A stretch of DNA of 64,000 nucleotides from Acetobacteraceae bacterium (GCA_031291725.1 JARLIM010000021.1:186001-250000), one strand, 5' to 3'; shown: positions 34,200-43,853, numbered from the stretch's first letter. Numbers and translations: made by a program. The notes: generated by a model from the letters alone, not told the origin.

Positions 34200-35462
34200 A
34201 TGCGGCGAGTTGTCGTCACCGGGATGGGCATTGCATGTCCGCTCGGCCTCGGTGTTGAGCATGTGTGGCAGCGCCTGTTGCGCGGCGAGTCCGGCATCGG
34301 CACTATCCAGTCTTTCGATACGTCGGACATTCCGGCCAAGATCGCAGGCGAGTTGCCCAAGGGCACTCGCGCCGAAGGCGGTCTGGATATGGCGGAATGG
34401 ATCCCGACCAAAGATCTGAAAAAGATGGATCGCTTCATCCAGTACGGTCTGATCGCCGCCACACAGGCGGTGGAGGATTCGGGCTGGGTGGCGCAGACCG
34501 ACGAAGACCAGTGGAACACTGGGGTGATGATCGGCTCGGGCATTGGCGGCCTGGAGACCATCTACGAGGCAGCCCAGCTGCTGCATGAAGGCAAGCTGCG
34601 TCGGCTGTCGCCGTTCTTCATCCCCTCGGCGCTGATCAACCTCGCCTCGGGGCATGTGTCGATCAAATACGGCTTCAAAGGCCCGAACCACGCCGTCGTC
34701 ACCGCATGCGCCACCGGCGTGCATGCCCTTGGCGATGCGGCCCGTCTGATCGCCTTCGGCGATGCCGATGTGATGGTGGCCGGCGGTGCCGAGGCTGCGG
34801 TCAACATGATCGGCATGGCCGGCTTCTGCGCAGCGCGCGCTTTGTCCACCGGCTTCAACGACACCCCCACCAAGGCCTCGCGCCCGTGGGACCGTGATCG
34901 GGACGGCTTCGTGATGGGCGAAGGTGCGGGCGTTGTCGTGCTGGAGGAATACGAGCACGCCAAGAAGCGCGGCGCGAAGATTTACGCCGAAATCGCAGGC
35001 TATGGCCTGTCCGGCGATGCGCACCACATCACAGCCCCGGCCGAAGGCCACGATGGCGCGTTCCGGGCGATGAAGGCGGCTTTGCGCAATGGCTCGGTGG
35101 CGCTGGAAGATATCGGCTACATCAACGCGCATGGCACCTCCACCCCGATGGGGGACGATCTGGAACTGGAAGCCGTCGAACGCTTCTTCGGCGATCACGG
35201 CCGGCGCGTGGCGATGTCGTCCACCAAATCGGCAACCGGGCATTTGCTGGGGGCCGCAGGTGCGATTGAGGCGGTGTTCTCCATCCTGGCCATCCGCGAT
35301 CAGGTGGCACCGCCCACGCTGAACCTGGAAAACCCGTCGCGTGAGAGCGTGATCGACCGTGTGGCGTTGCAAGCCCAGCCGCGCGCGATCAAGGCGGTGC
35401 TGTCCAACAGCTTCGGCTTCGGTGGCACCAACGCCTCGATCATCTTCAAGCAGGCGGCCTGA
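34200..35462 (+). CDS. fabF: Beta-ketoacyl-ACP synthase II
   Basis: A 420-residue condensing enzyme that elongates acyl-ACP with malonyl-ACP. Seen: MRRVVVTGMGIACPLG start, catalytic Cys170 in VVTACATGVHALGDA, His in YINAHGTSTPMGD, and His in SATGHLLGAAGAIEA, with GFGGTNASIIF at the end. Start choice: GAGG lies 9 nt before ATG 34200 and directly abuts ATG 34191, so 34200 is better. Next gene mltG follows after 25 bp. Confidence 0.97.
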   Translation: MRRVVVTGMGIACPLGLGVEHVWQRLLRGESGIGTIQSFDTSDIPAKIAGELPKGTRAEGGLDMAEWIPTKDLKKMDRFIQYGLIAATQAVEDSGWVAQTDEDQWNTGVMIGSGIGGLETIYEAAQLLHEGKLRRLSPFFIPSALINLASGHVSIKYGFKGPNHAVVTACATGVHALGDAARLIAFGDADVMVAGGAEAAVNMIGMAGFCAARALSTGFNDTPTKASRPWDRDRDGFVMGEGAGVVVLEEYEHAKKRGAKIYAEIAGYGLSGDAHHITAPAEGHDGAFRAMKAALRNGSVALEDIGYINAHGTSTPMGDDLELEAVERFFGDHGRRVAMSSTKSATGHLLGAAGAIEAVFSILAIRDQVAPPTLNLENPSRESVIDRVALQAQPRAIKAVLSNSFGFGGTNASIIFKQAA

Positions 35463-35487
35463 TCCGCCTGCGCGGGAAGGAGAGCCC

Positions 35488-36453
35488 ATGTTCCGCCGGT
35501 TGTTGATGGCACTGGTTGTGCTGGTGCTGCTGGCCACGGCCGCCGTGGGCACCTTGTTGTTCGGCTTCAAAGCCTACAACAAGCCCGGCCCGCTGGAGGC
35601 GAGCAAGGTGGTGATCGTCCCGCACGGCACGCCCAGCGAGGTGGCCGATCTGCTGGCGCAGGCCGGCGTGATCGCCAGCAAAACCGGATTTCGCATCGCC
35701 GTCTCGGCATCGCATTCCAGCGGATTGCTGAAATCGGGGGAATTCACCTTCCCCGAACATGCCAGCCTGATGGCCGTCATGTCGGTGCTGCGCAACGGGC
35801 GCCCGGTGCAGCACAAGGTCACGTTGCCGGAAGGGCTGACGGTCTATCAAATGACCAACATCCTCACCCGCGCCGCGGCCTTTGATGGCGACGTGCCGCA
35901 CTTCGCCGAGGGTGAAATCTTCCCCGACACTTACAACTACACCTATGGCACCCCCCGCGCGCAGATCATCGAACGTGGACGTGCCGAGATGGACCACACC
36001 CTCGCCCGCGTGTGGGATGCCCGCGACCCGACAATTCTGCTCACCTCACCGCGCCAATTGCTGATCCTGGCCAGTCTGGTCGAGCGCGAAACGTCGCGCC
36101 CGGAAGAACGGCCGCATGTGGCGGCGGTCTATCTCAACCGTCTGAAGGCCAATATGCGCCTGCAATCCGATCCGACAGTGGCCTATGTCGCCTCGGGCGG
36201 GCAGACCAACAGCGAGCGCGGCATCACGCGGGCGCAGTTGGAGACGGCCAATCCGTATAATACCTACATGGTCAACGGCCTGCCCCCCGGCCCGATCGCC
36301 AGCCCGGGCCTTGCCTCGCTTCTCGCCGTGGCGCATCCGCTGGCGAGCGACGATCTGTATTTCGTCGCCGACGGTGAAGGCGGACACGCTTTTGCCAAAA
36401 CCCTCGATGAGCACAACAAGAACGTGGCGAAGTACCGGGCGGCGTTGAAATAG
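35488..36453 (+). CDS. mltG: Endolytic peptidoglycan transglycosylase MltG
   Basis: A 321-residue single-pass inner-membrane lytic transglycosylase (YceG family) proposed to cut nascent glycan strands and set their length. Seen: N-terminal TM helix RLLMALVVLVLLATAAVGTLLFG, a LysM-like region (VVIVPHGTPSEVADLLAQAGVI), the catalytic segment ILASLVERETSRPEERPHVAAVYLNRL with the catalytic Glu in LVERET, then LQSDPTVAYV and NPYNTYMVNGLPPGPIASPG, the family signature. Start ATG 35488 has a GGAAGGAGA ribosome site. The fabF-mltG order is conserved in alphaproteobacteria. Confidence 0.95.
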   Translation: MFRRLLMALVVLVLLATAAVGTLLFGFKAYNKPGPLEASKVVIVPHGTPSEVADLLAQAGVIASKTGFRIAVSASHSSGLLKSGEFTFPEHASLMAVMSVLRNGRPVQHKVTLPEGLTVYQMTNILTRAAAFDGDVPHFAEGEIFPDTYNYTYGTPRAQIIERGRAEMDHTLARVWDARDPTILLTSPRQLLILASLVERETSRPEERPHVAAVYLNRLKANMRLQSDPTVAYVASGGQTNSERGITRAQLETANPYNTYMVNGLPPGPIASPGLASLLAVAHPLASDDLYFVADGEGGHAFAKTLDEHNKNVAKYRAALK

Positions 36454-36515
36454 ACGGCTCAAGACCGCCATTGCGGGATGGCGACAATTCAATAATAAAT
36501 TCAATAAGCTGCATG

Positions 36516-36539
36516 TTGTTCGTTAAAATAACGGAACAA
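36516..36539. terminator. AT-rich hairpin after mltG
   Basis: TTGTTCGTTA (36516-36525) pairs with TAACGGAACAA (36529-36539) with one bulged base around an AAA loop, in a locally AT-rich stretch 62 bp after the mltG stop and 29 bp from the stop of the convergent orphan gene. It could be a bidirectional terminator or a protein-binding palindrome. Confidence 0.45.
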
Positions 36540-36567
36540 TATAATCGCAATTCCGCCCATACCCCCT

Positions 36568-37149
36568 TCACGTGAGGCAAAACCGTCGCTTTCGCACCGC
36601 CGTCAGCACGCCCCTGGGCAGCGGAATCCGCCCCCAATCGATCTTCGGGCGCGGCTTGCGCAGCCGAGGCTTCACCGCGCGCGCAACAGGTTCCGGCTTC
36701 ACGCAACCCGGCTGCAACACCGCCGTCTCGATGGCCAGCATCCGGCACACCGGGCGCAATATCCGCGCAGCCTGGGGAGCAGCCTTCAGGAGCTCCACCA
36801 TCTCCGGCTGCTCCAAAATCTGACGCAGCTGCGATCCATATCCCGCCGCCTGAAACGATGCCGCCCGCACCAGCCAGCCAAACCGGCCCGGCCACAGCCG
36901 CGCACCCGTCTTGGCCGCACGCCGCGTGCCGACACCGGCCCCAGGGCCGCGAACCCACAGCCGCCCCGCCTGAAACCGCACCGCCAATCGCTCGATGGCC
37001 GCCGCGATCTCCCCCAACCGCCGATGCAACAGCAGCGCCAGCATGTGGTTCACCAGCCCGCGCACCGTCCAGCCGCCCAACTCACCGCGCAATGCTCGCA
37101 GCACCGCCGGCAGGGTCAGATATGGGGAATGTGGGGTGGATGAGTGCAT
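36568..37149 (-). CDS. Hypothetical basic protein, orphan gene
   Basis: A 193-residue open frame on the minus strand with coding-like composition, flanked by AT-rich DNA. It is strongly basic and starts MHSSTPHSPYLTLPAVLRALRGELGGWTVRGLVNHMLALLLHRRLGEIAAAIERLA. Its C-terminus ends RKPRPKIDWGRIPLPRGVLTAVRKRRFCLT, an Arg/Lys/Pro-rich tail that could bind nucleic acid. No domain or enzyme motif is recognised. A perfect 19-bp inverted repeat lies 5 bp upstream of the start. It may be a lineage-restricted or acquired gene; the true start could be a later codon. The opposite-strand frames are weaker. Confidence 0.6.
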   Translation of the reverse strand: MHSSTPHSPYLTLPAVLRALRGELGGWTVRGLVNHMLALLLHRRLGEIAAAIERLAVRFQAGRLWVRGPGAGVGTRRAAKTGARLWPGRFGWLVRAASFQAAGYGSQLRQILEQPEMVELLKAAPQAARILRPVCRMLAIETAVLQPGCVKPEPVARAVKPRLRKPRPKIDWGRIPLPRGVLTAVRKRRFCLT

Positions 37150-37153
37150 CCGA

Positions 37154-37172
37154 AACTAACGTCACGTTAGTT
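37154..37172. promoter_or_regulatory. 19-bp perfect inverted repeat upstream of the orphan gene
   Basis: AACTAACGT-C-ACGTTAGTT: two exact 9-bp arms separated by one base, 5 bp before the start codon of the 36568-37149 gene. Its symmetry and AT-rich half-sites fit an operator for a dimeric repressor (TetR- or autoregulator-like), though no bound factor is known. Confidence 0.6.
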
Positions 37173-37246
37173 GGCTTAACTCAAGACAAATCGCACCACA
37201 CCCAACCATCATGGCGCGGCGCACCACCCCATCGCGATGCCGCCGA

Positions 37247-37266
37247 TGCGGCAATGGCTTGCCGCA
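37247..37266. terminator. Perfect hairpin downstream of bcp
   Basis: TGCGGCAA (37247-37254) and TTGCCGCA (37259-37266) are exact inverted arms with a TGGC loop, 22 bp beyond the bcp stop codon on the minus strand. No T-run follows, so a termination role is only likely by position. Confidence 0.5.
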
Positions 37267-37287
37267 CGTGCAATGCCGATACAGCCC

Positions 37288-37752
37288 CTACAATGCCGAC
37301 ACTGCCTTGCCCACCTCCGCCGCATGCCCGTCAATCTTCACCTTCGGCCAGATGGCCGCGATCTTGCCCTCGGCGTTGACGAGGAAGGTGCTGCGTTCCA
37401 GGCCCATATATTTGCGGCCATACATCGACTTCTCCACCCACGCGCCATAGGCCTGCGCCACGCTGGTGTCCTCGTCGGAGGCCAGCGGGAAGGTCAGGCC
37501 GTATTTTTCGGCGAATGTCTCAATCGGCTTCATCCTGTCTTTCGACACGCCGATCACCGTCACCCCCAACTTGCCCAGTTGCGGCAACGCCTCCTGAAAC
37601 GCGCAGGCTTCCTTGGTGCAGCCGGGGGTGTCGGCCTTGGGATAGAAATAGAGGACAAACGGGCTGCCCTTCAGACCTTCCAGGCTGACCGTGCGGCCAC
37701 CGCTGGCGGGCAGGGTAAAATCGGGGGCGGCGTCACCAACGGAAAGGCTCAT
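37288..37752 (-). CDS. bcp: Thioredoxin-dependent thiol peroxidase (Bcp-type peroxiredoxin)
   Basis: A 154-residue peroxiredoxin of the BCP/PrxQ class that reduces hydrogen and organic peroxides. Seen: VGDAAPDFTLP, YFYPKADTPGCTKEACAFQE with peroxidatic Cys45 and resolving Cys50 (the Cys-x4-Cys form typical of Bcp), GVSKDRMKPIETFAEKYGLTFPLASD, and RSTFLVNAEGKIAAIW. Its start overlaps the end of glnE by 4 bp, so the two are translated as a unit. Confidence 0.95.
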   Translation of the reverse strand: MSLSVGDAAPDFTLPASGGRTVSLEGLKGSPFVLYFYPKADTPGCTKEACAFQEALPQLGKLGVTVIGVSKDRMKPIETFAEKYGLTFPLASDEDTSVAQAYGAWVEKSMYGRKYMGLERSTFLVNAEGKIAAIWPKVKIDGHAAEVGKAVSAL

Positions 37753-40658
37753 ATCTCGGGGTCTCCAATCAGGCGGACAAACAGCGCGCGCACATCACGC
37801 GCCAATCTCTCCAAGATGATCTGCAACGCGCCGACGTCAACCGCCTCCACGCCGGCATGGCGCATCGCCTCCAGAATGGCCGGTATCGCGCTGGGGGCGA
37901 GATCCTGCGGCGGTTTGCCGCCATGGGTCAGGCGGAGGATGGATTGCAGCGCGCGCCAGATTCGGTCGGCGCGGATGAGCAGCCCGGCATCGTCGGGCGC
38001 GATATGCCCCTGTGCCTCCAGCCCTGCCACCGCCACGCGCAGGGTGGGAGCGACCGGGCCATGCAGCAATTGCAGCACCTGGGCGATGAACTCCACTTCC
38101 ACCTGCCCGCCGCGCCGCTGCTTGACATCCCACGGGCCGGAGGCTGGCAGATCGCGCAGCACGCGGGCGCGCATCGCCACCGCGTCGGAGCGGATTTTCG
38201 CCGGATCGCCACTGCTGATCGCCACCCGGATCGCCGCCTCCACCTTGCGGCGCAAGGCGGGCGGACCGGCGACAACACGGGCACGGGTGAGCGACATCCG
38301 CTCCCACGTCCAGGCATCGCGGGCATGATAGCCGGTGAAGGAGGCCAACGAGACCGCCACCGGCCCCTTATTGCCGGATGGCCGCAGCCGCATATCGACC
38401 TCATAGGTCGGCCCCTCGGCATCCGATGACGTCAGCGCGGTCACATAGGCGCGCACGGCATGGATGAACCACTGGCTGGCGGGCATCGCGCGGCTGCCCT
38501 CGCTGTGGGTGATTTTCGGCTTGTGGTCATAGATCAGCATCAAATCGAGATCCGACCCCGCCATCGTCTCCCGCCCACCGGCCTTGCCGAGCGCCACCAC
38601 CGCCAGGCCGCCGCCCTTCATCTCGCCGTGGCGACGGGCAAAATCCTTCAGCACCAGCGGCAGCAATGCGGACATCGCCGCATCGGCCAGATCGGCACGC
38701 AACAGCCCGGCCTCATCGGCATTCATCCGGCCTTCCAGCGTTGCCACCGAAATGGCGAAATCCCGCTCGCGCACCGTGCCGCGCACGGCGGCCACCGCCT
38801 CTTCCAAATCCGCCGCCGCCGCCAAGCGCAGGCGCATGCGGCGGGCGGCGGGTGTGGGGTCGGGCAGTGCCAACAGCCCCTCCAGCGCCGAGGGCGTGCG
38901 GGCGAGATGTTCGGCCAGTTGCGGCGCCGCCCCCAGCACATCGGCAATCCGCGCGGCCAGGCCGGGATTGCGTTGCACCAGCGAGAGAATCTGCACGCCG
39001 GCGGGTAGATTTTCGATAAAGCGGGCAAAGCGCATGAAGGCGGCGTCCGGCTCGCGTTGGCGGGCCAGGGCGGTCAGCAGCGAGGGCAGGACGGTGCCGA
39101 GCAATTCCCGCGCCCGCTCCGAGCGCAGCGCCCGCGCCCGCCCGGCAAGCCAGCCCGCGACGACATCGGCAATCCGCGCCGGTTCGGCGAACCCCATCTC
39201 GCGCAGCTTGGCCAAGGTCTCGTGCCGGGCCTCCACATCGCCGAACACCAAGCCATGACCGTCGCCGCCCTCCAGCGTGGAGAACAGCTCATCGAAACAG
39301 CGCGACACCCGTTCCAGATGACGCAGCAACCACGCCGCGAAACGCTCGGCATTCGGCTCGCCGAAGAAGACGGCGAAATCGGCCAGCCCGTGCAGACGAT
39401 CCGGCAACACATGGGTCTGCCGGTCGGCGACCATTTGCAGGCGATGCTCCACCCGGCGCAGAGCGCGATAGGAGATCGCCAGGTCGCGCGCGGTCTGTGG
39501 GGTGAGATGACCGGCACGGGCGAGCAGGCGCAAGGCGGGCAGCGTGCGGCGGTCGCGCAATTCGGGATTGCGGCCACCCCAGACCAGTTGCAGCGTCTGC
39601 ACCAGGAACTCGATTTCCCGAATTCCGCCCTGACCGAGCTTGACGTTGTGCCCCACCACCCGCGCATGCGGCGCGGCGCTGGCGGCCAGTCCGGTCTTGC
39701 GATGCTCATCGATGCGCCGCTTCATCGCGTGAATGTCAGCAATGGCGGCGAAATCCAGATGGCGCCGCCAGACGAAAGGCCGTATCGCATCCAGGAAATG
39801 CCAACCTGCCGCCACATCCCCCGCCACAGGTCGCGCCTTGAGCATGGCGGCACGTTCCCAATTCTGCCCCATGCTCTCGTAATAGATCAGCGCCGCATGC
39901 ACGCTCAGGCTGGGTGGCGTGGCGGCGGGGTCGGGGCGAAGGCGCAAATCGGTCCGAAAGACGTAACCATTTGCATCACGGGCCTCCATCAGGGTGACGA
40001 GGTTGCGTGCCAATCTGCTAAACCAGGACGTGGCCTGATCGCCGCGATAGAGTCCGGCCTCCTGGTCGTGGAGAAGCACAAGATCGATATCGCTCGAATA
40101 ATTCAGCTCGCGTGCGCCAAGCTTACCCATGGCGAGCACCACGAAGCCGCTGCCCCATTCGGGCCGCGTCGGGTCCGGCAGCACCAGGTCGCCCCGCGCA
40201 TGTCCGGCGGCGAGCAGATGCGCGACCGCTGCACGCAACGTGGTTTCGGCAAGGTCGGACAATGCTTCGGTCACGCGCTCCAGCGTCCAGATGCCGCCGA
40301 TATCGGCCAGGGCCGTCGCCAACGCCACTTGCCGCTTGGCCTGGCGCATCAGCGCGGCCAGTTGCGGTTGCGGGGCGGCGTGCGGCAGGGCGGCGACGTG
40401 GGCGAGGGCGTCTTGCACCACCCCGCTCGGCCCCTCGCGCAGCACACGGGCGAAACTGTCGGATTCGCGCAGCGCCAGATCCGACAGATATGGGCTGTTG
40501 CCGCCCAGACAGCCAAGCACCGCCCTGCCCGCTCCGGCGGCAAGGGCGGCCTGTTCGGGGCCGCGTTCGGCAAATCGCTCGATCAGCAGATCGGCGGCTT
40601 TGAGATCGACCGGCGCGGGCCAGGACGCGGGCCATGTCTGTGTGGGTTGGCGTGTCAT
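37749..40658 (-). CDS. glnE: Bifunctional glutamine synthetase adenylyltransferase/adenylyl-removing enzyme
   Basis: A 969-residue GlnE. It modifies glutamine synthetase: the N-terminal nucleotidyltransferase domain removes AMP and the C-terminal one adds it, under PII control. Seen: N-terminal active-site NYSSDIDLVLLHD (about residue 190) and C-terminal MAGSDLDLMLIYDH (about 695), each with the DxD pair; RGGQVEVEFIAQVLQLLHG and GGIREIEFLVQTLQLVWGG linker repeats. Start ATG 40658 (MTRQPTQ) was preferred over a codon 42 nt upstream that overlaps the divergent gene. Its start codon is only 14 bp from that of the AsmA-like gene. Confidence 0.96.
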   Translation of the reverse strand: MTRQPTQTWPASWPAPVDLKAADLLIERFAERGPEQAALAAGAGRAVLGCLGGNSPYLSDLALRESDSFARVLREGPSGVVQDALAHVAALPHAAPQPQLAALMRQAKRQVALATALADIGGIWTLERVTEALSDLAETTLRAAVAHLLAAGHARGDLVLPDPTRPEWGSGFVVLAMGKLGARELNYSSDIDLVLLHDQEAGLYRGDQATSWFSRLARNLVTLMEARDANGYVFRTDLRLRPDPAATPPSLSVHAALIYYESMGQNWERAAMLKARPVAGDVAAGWHFLDAIRPFVWRRHLDFAAIADIHAMKRRIDEHRKTGLAASAAPHARVVGHNVKLGQGGIREIEFLVQTLQLVWGGRNPELRDRRTLPALRLLARAGHLTPQTARDLAISYRALRRVEHRLQMVADRQTHVLPDRLHGLADFAVFFGEPNAERFAAWLLRHLERVSRCFDELFSTLEGGDGHGLVFGDVEARHETLAKLREMGFAEPARIADVVAGWLAGRARALRSERARELLGTVLPSLLTALARQREPDAAFMRFARFIENLPAGVQILSLVQRNPGLAARIADVLGAAPQLAEHLARTPSALEGLLALPDPTPAARRMRLRLAAAADLEEAVAAVRGTVRERDFAISVATLEGRMNADEAGLLRADLADAAMSALLPLVLKDFARRHGEMKGGGLAVVALGKAGGRETMAGSDLDLMLIYDHKPKITHSEGSRAMPASQWFIHAVRAYVTALTSSDAEGPTYEVDMRLRPSGNKGPVAVSLASFTGYHARDAWTWERMSLTRARVVAGPPALRRKVEAAIRVAISSGDPAKIRSDAVAMRARVLRDLPASGPWDVKQRRGGQVEVEFIAQVLQLLHGPVAPTLRVAVAGLEAQGHIAPDDAGLLIRADRIWRALQSILRLTHGGKPPQDLAPSAIPAILEAMRHAGVEAVDVGALQIILERLARDVRALFVRLIGDPEI

Positions 40659-40672
40659 ATGCGAGGCTGGGC

Positions 40673-43600
40673 ATGACCCGCACGCCCGGTCAAGCGGCAC
40701 GTCATGGTGCCCGCGAAGCCGCCTTGCGCCATGCCCGGCAATTGCATTTCATCGGCCAGTTCCTGGTCGGTGTCGTGCTGGCAACGCTGGTGGTGATCGG
40801 TGCGGCGGCGGTGCGGTTGAGCCAGGGACCGTTGCCCGCGGCGTGGCTCGCACGGCAGGCGGCAGTGGCGCTGAGCGGCGATGGTCGCAACGTGCGGGTT
40901 GGCGGGGCGGACATCACCTGGGAGGGCTTTCAGGCCGGAATCGACCGGCCCATCGATGTGGTGCTGCGCGACGTGCATCTGGATGATCCGGCCAGCGGGC
41001 TGGTGCTGACTGTGCCGCGTGCGGCGGTGTCGCTGTCGTTGTTTGACGCCGTGCAGGGCCGTTTTGTACCGCGTGCGGTGGCGCTGGATGGTGTGTCGGC
41101 TGTTTGGCAGCATGACACCGCCGATGCCGCGATTGTCTCCAACACCGATTGGCGCGCGCAGGCGGCGGCGTTGATGCAGGAGCTGCGCAAGCCCACCGAG
41201 CCAAGCGGCATCCGCTCCGCCACGATCTGGGGGCGATTGCTGCGGCTGCGCATCTCCAACACGGCCATCACGGTGCATGAGCCCGTCACCGGCGTGGTGG
41301 CGGATCTGTCAGGGCTGCAATTCGACCTCACCCGCGCGCCGACTGGCGGGGTTGGGCTGAGTGCGGATGGCACAATTGCCATCGGTCAGGCGAGGATCAA
41401 GCTGCACGCCGCCGTCAATCTGCCGGTGAAATCAGACGATGTGCTGCTGAATTTTGCACTCGAACCGTTCACCCCGGCACAGCTCGCCGGCAGCGCCGAC
41501 CTGCTCGCTCCGCTGGTGGCGGCGCAATTGCCGGTGGCGATCAACGGCCAGGTGCATCTCAACAGCAACCTCTCCCTGCACGATGCGGGGCTTGATGTTC
41601 AGGCGCAGGCGGGCAGTCTGCTGTTGGCCGATGGCGCGATGCCGGTGCGCAGCGCCGAATTTCACACCGCGCTGACACCGGATCATCTGACGCTGATGCT
41701 GCGCCAGTTGGTCCTGCAGCCCAATCCCGCCAATCCGCCGAGCCATGTCTCCGCGACACTCTCCGCGCATCTGGCGCCATTTGCGGGCCAGCCGGGCCTT
41801 GCCGCCGATCTGACCCTGGACGCCGATCAGGTGGCGGTGGACGATTTGCCGGCCATCTGGCCGCTCGGCGTGGGCGGGCCGGGCACGCGGCCCTGGCTGG
41901 TGGCCAATCTGCATGGCGGCTCGGCCCATAACGCCCATTTCGCCCTCAGCCTGGCCGCCCCGCTCGATTTCTCCGACGCCGTGGTGTCGCGGCTGGAGGG
42001 CGGGCTGGACGGGACGGATTGCGGCGCCACCTGGCTGCCAACCGTGCCACCGCTGGAACATGCCAGCGGCAAGCTCGTCTTCACCGGGCCGGATACGATG
42101 GAAATCCAGGTCAATTCCGCGCATCAAGCGGGCACCGATCTCGTCAGCAATCAGGCACTCCTGAAATTCTGGGGGCTGGCCGGGCATGACCAGTTCATGT
42201 CCATCGACGCCGATCTGGCGGGGAAATTGGCCGATGTGGTGGGGCTGCTGAAGCATCCGCGTATTCATCTGCTGCAAAAGAGCCATCTGACGGTGCGCGA
42301 TCCGTCCGGCCAGCTCACCGGGCATCTGAAGATCGCATTGCCGTTGAAGACCGATCTGTTGTTCGACGATGTGGACATCCACGCCAACGGCAAGCTCATC
42401 GACGCCCATATTGGCGGGCTGGCGGGCGGGCGGGATGTGGACCATGCCGGCATCGATTTCAGTGTCGATAAAAAAGGGCTGCAACTCGCAGGCACCGCCG
42501 AAGTGGCCGGCGTGCCGGGGAATGTGACCGGCAAGATGGATTTCCGCGACGGCCCGGCCAGCCAGATCACCGAACAGGTGAACGCCAGCGCCACAGTGCC
42601 GGTTGAACGGATGACCGCACTCGGCCTGAACAGCGGCGGCGCGTTGACCGGGGCGGCGCAGATGCAATTGTCGTATCAGGAACGCCGAAGCGGCGATGGC
42701 GACGTGCGGGTGCAGGGCGATCTGGGCGGGCTGGGCATCGCCGATCCTCGGCTGGCCTGGAGTAAATTGCCACAGGCGGCCGGTCAGGTGGAGATTCACG
42801 CCCTGCTGCACGGTGGCGCTATCTCCGCCCTGGACCGCATCTCTGCCGACGCCCCCGGCCTGATGCTGCGTGGCACCGCGACGTTCTCGCCCACCCTCGG
42901 CAGCACCCTCCATCTCGACACGCTGCATCTGGGCGAGACGACCGATCTTGTCGCCACGCTGCATCGCGCGCCCGGCGATGATGCCGCCACTGACATCACC
43001 CTCCATGGCACGGCCATCGATCTGTCGCGTCTGCTGGTCCATCGCGCCACCGACCGTAAGGCGCGGGGGCCGGCCTATCGCGTGATCGCCACTCTCTCCC
43101 GCGCGACGATGGCCAACGGGCGGGTGTGGCAAAACGTGGAGGCCGATGTGGCCAGTGATGGTCTGATCACCACCCATGCCAGCGTCGATGCCATCGCGGG
43201 CAGTGGCCGCACCAGCATTCGCATCACCCCCTCCGTCGGCGGGCGGGAGCTGGACGCCAAATCCGATGACGCCGGTGCGATGCTGGGCGCGCTCGATCTG
43301 TCGCAGCGCATGGACAGCGGTCAACTTGTCGCCACCGGGCATTACAATGACACCGACGCCAATCATCCGCTGGATGGCAGTGCGGAGATCGACGAGTTCC
43401 GGGTGCGCGATGCACCGGCGGTGGTGCGGCTGTTGCAGGGGATGTCGCTCTACGGCCTGATCGAAATCGCACGTGGGCCGGGCTTGGGCTTCACCAAGGC
43501 CATCGCCCCATTCCGGCTGACCGATGACGCGCTGACCTTGCGCAACGTGCGCGCCTATTCCGCCTCGCTCGGCTTCACCGCCAAGGGTGGGATCGATCTG

Positions 43601-43834
43601 AACACCCATGTGGCCGATATTGAGGGCACGGTGGTGCCGCTGTATTTCTTCAATTCGATGCTCGGCAAGCTGCCGCTGCTGGGCAGGCTGTTCAGCCCGG
43701 AGACCGATGGCGGGTTGCTGGCGGTGGCCTATAGCATTCGTGGCAATCTGGACGACCCGAAAGTGGGGGTGAACCCGCTTTCGGCGCTCACACCGGGCAT
43801 GTTACGCGATTTCTTCGACATATTCGGCAATTGA
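40673..43834 (+). CDS. Large AsmA/YhdP-family envelope protein (DUF3971 region)
   Basis: A 1053-residue protein: short cytoplasmic N-terminus, one TM helix (FIGQFLVGVVLATLVVIGAAAV), then a very long periplasmic beta-rich region. Features include PLPAAWLARQAAVALSGDGRNVRVGGADITWEGF, many repeated short strands, and a C-terminal AsmA-like block (RLLQGMSLYGLIEIARGPGLGF, AYSASLGFTAKGGIDLNTHVADIEGTVVPLYFFNSMLGKLPLLGRLFSPE, GVNPLSALTPGMLRDFF). This is characteristic of YhdP-like AsmA proteins, bridge-like channels proposed to move phospholipids to the outer membrane. Start ATG 40673 has GAGG 6 nt upstream. A longer start at 40634 would overlap glnE. Confidence 0.88.
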   Translation: MTRTPGQAARHGAREAALRHARQLHFIGQFLVGVVLATLVVIGAAAVRLSQGPLPAAWLARQAAVALSGDGRNVRVGGADITWEGFQAGIDRPIDVVLRDVHLDDPASGLVLTVPRAAVSLSLFDAVQGRFVPRAVALDGVSAVWQHDTADAAIVSNTDWRAQAAALMQELRKPTEPSGIRSATIWGRLLRLRISNTAITVHEPVTGVVADLSGLQFDLTRAPTGGVGLSADGTIAIGQARIKLHAAVNLPVKSDDVLLNFALEPFTPAQLAGSADLLAPLVAAQLPVAINGQVHLNSNLSLHDAGLDVQAQAGSLLLADGAMPVRSAEFHTALTPDHLTLMLRQLVLQPNPANPPSHVSATLSAHLAPFAGQPGLAADLTLDADQVAVDDLPAIWPLGVGGPGTRPWLVANLHGGSAHNAHFALSLAAPLDFSDAVVSRLEGGLDGTDCGATWLPTVPPLEHASGKLVFTGPDTMEIQVNSAHQAGTDLVSNQALLKFWGLAGHDQFMSIDADLAGKLADVVGLLKHPRIHLLQKSHLTVRDPSGQLTGHLKIALPLKTDLLFDDVDIHANGKLIDAHIGGLAGGRDVDHAGIDFSVDKKGLQLAGTAEVAGVPGNVTGKMDFRDGPASQITEQVNASATVPVERMTALGLNSGGALTGAAQMQLSYQERRSGDGDVRVQGDLGGLGIADPRLAWSKLPQAAGQVEIHALLHGGAISALDRISADAPGLMLRGTATFSPTLGSTLHLDTLHLGETTDLVATLHRAPGDDAATDITLHGTAIDLSRLLVHRATDRKARGPAYRVIATLSRATMANGRVWQNVEADVASDGLITTHASVDAIAGSGRTSIRITPSVGGRELDAKSDDAGAMLGALDLSQRMDSGQLVATGHYNDTDANHPLDGSAEIDEFRVRDAPAVVRLLQGMSLYGLIEIARGPGLGFTKAIAPFRLTDDALTLRNVRAYSASLGFTAKGGIDLNTHVADIEGTVVPLYFFNSMLGKLPLLGRLFSPETDGGLLAVAYSIRGNLDDPKVGVNPLSALTPGMLRDFFDIFGN

Positions 43835-43853
43835 TCAGGCAAGGACGACCAAG

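Noticed and set aside
32529-35570. 1013-codon open frame on the minus strand opposite the fab genes
   Set aside because: It is antisense to fabD, fabG, acpP and fabF, each with clear catalytic motifs; the long frame is a GC-rich shadow with His/Gln/Arg-rich composition.
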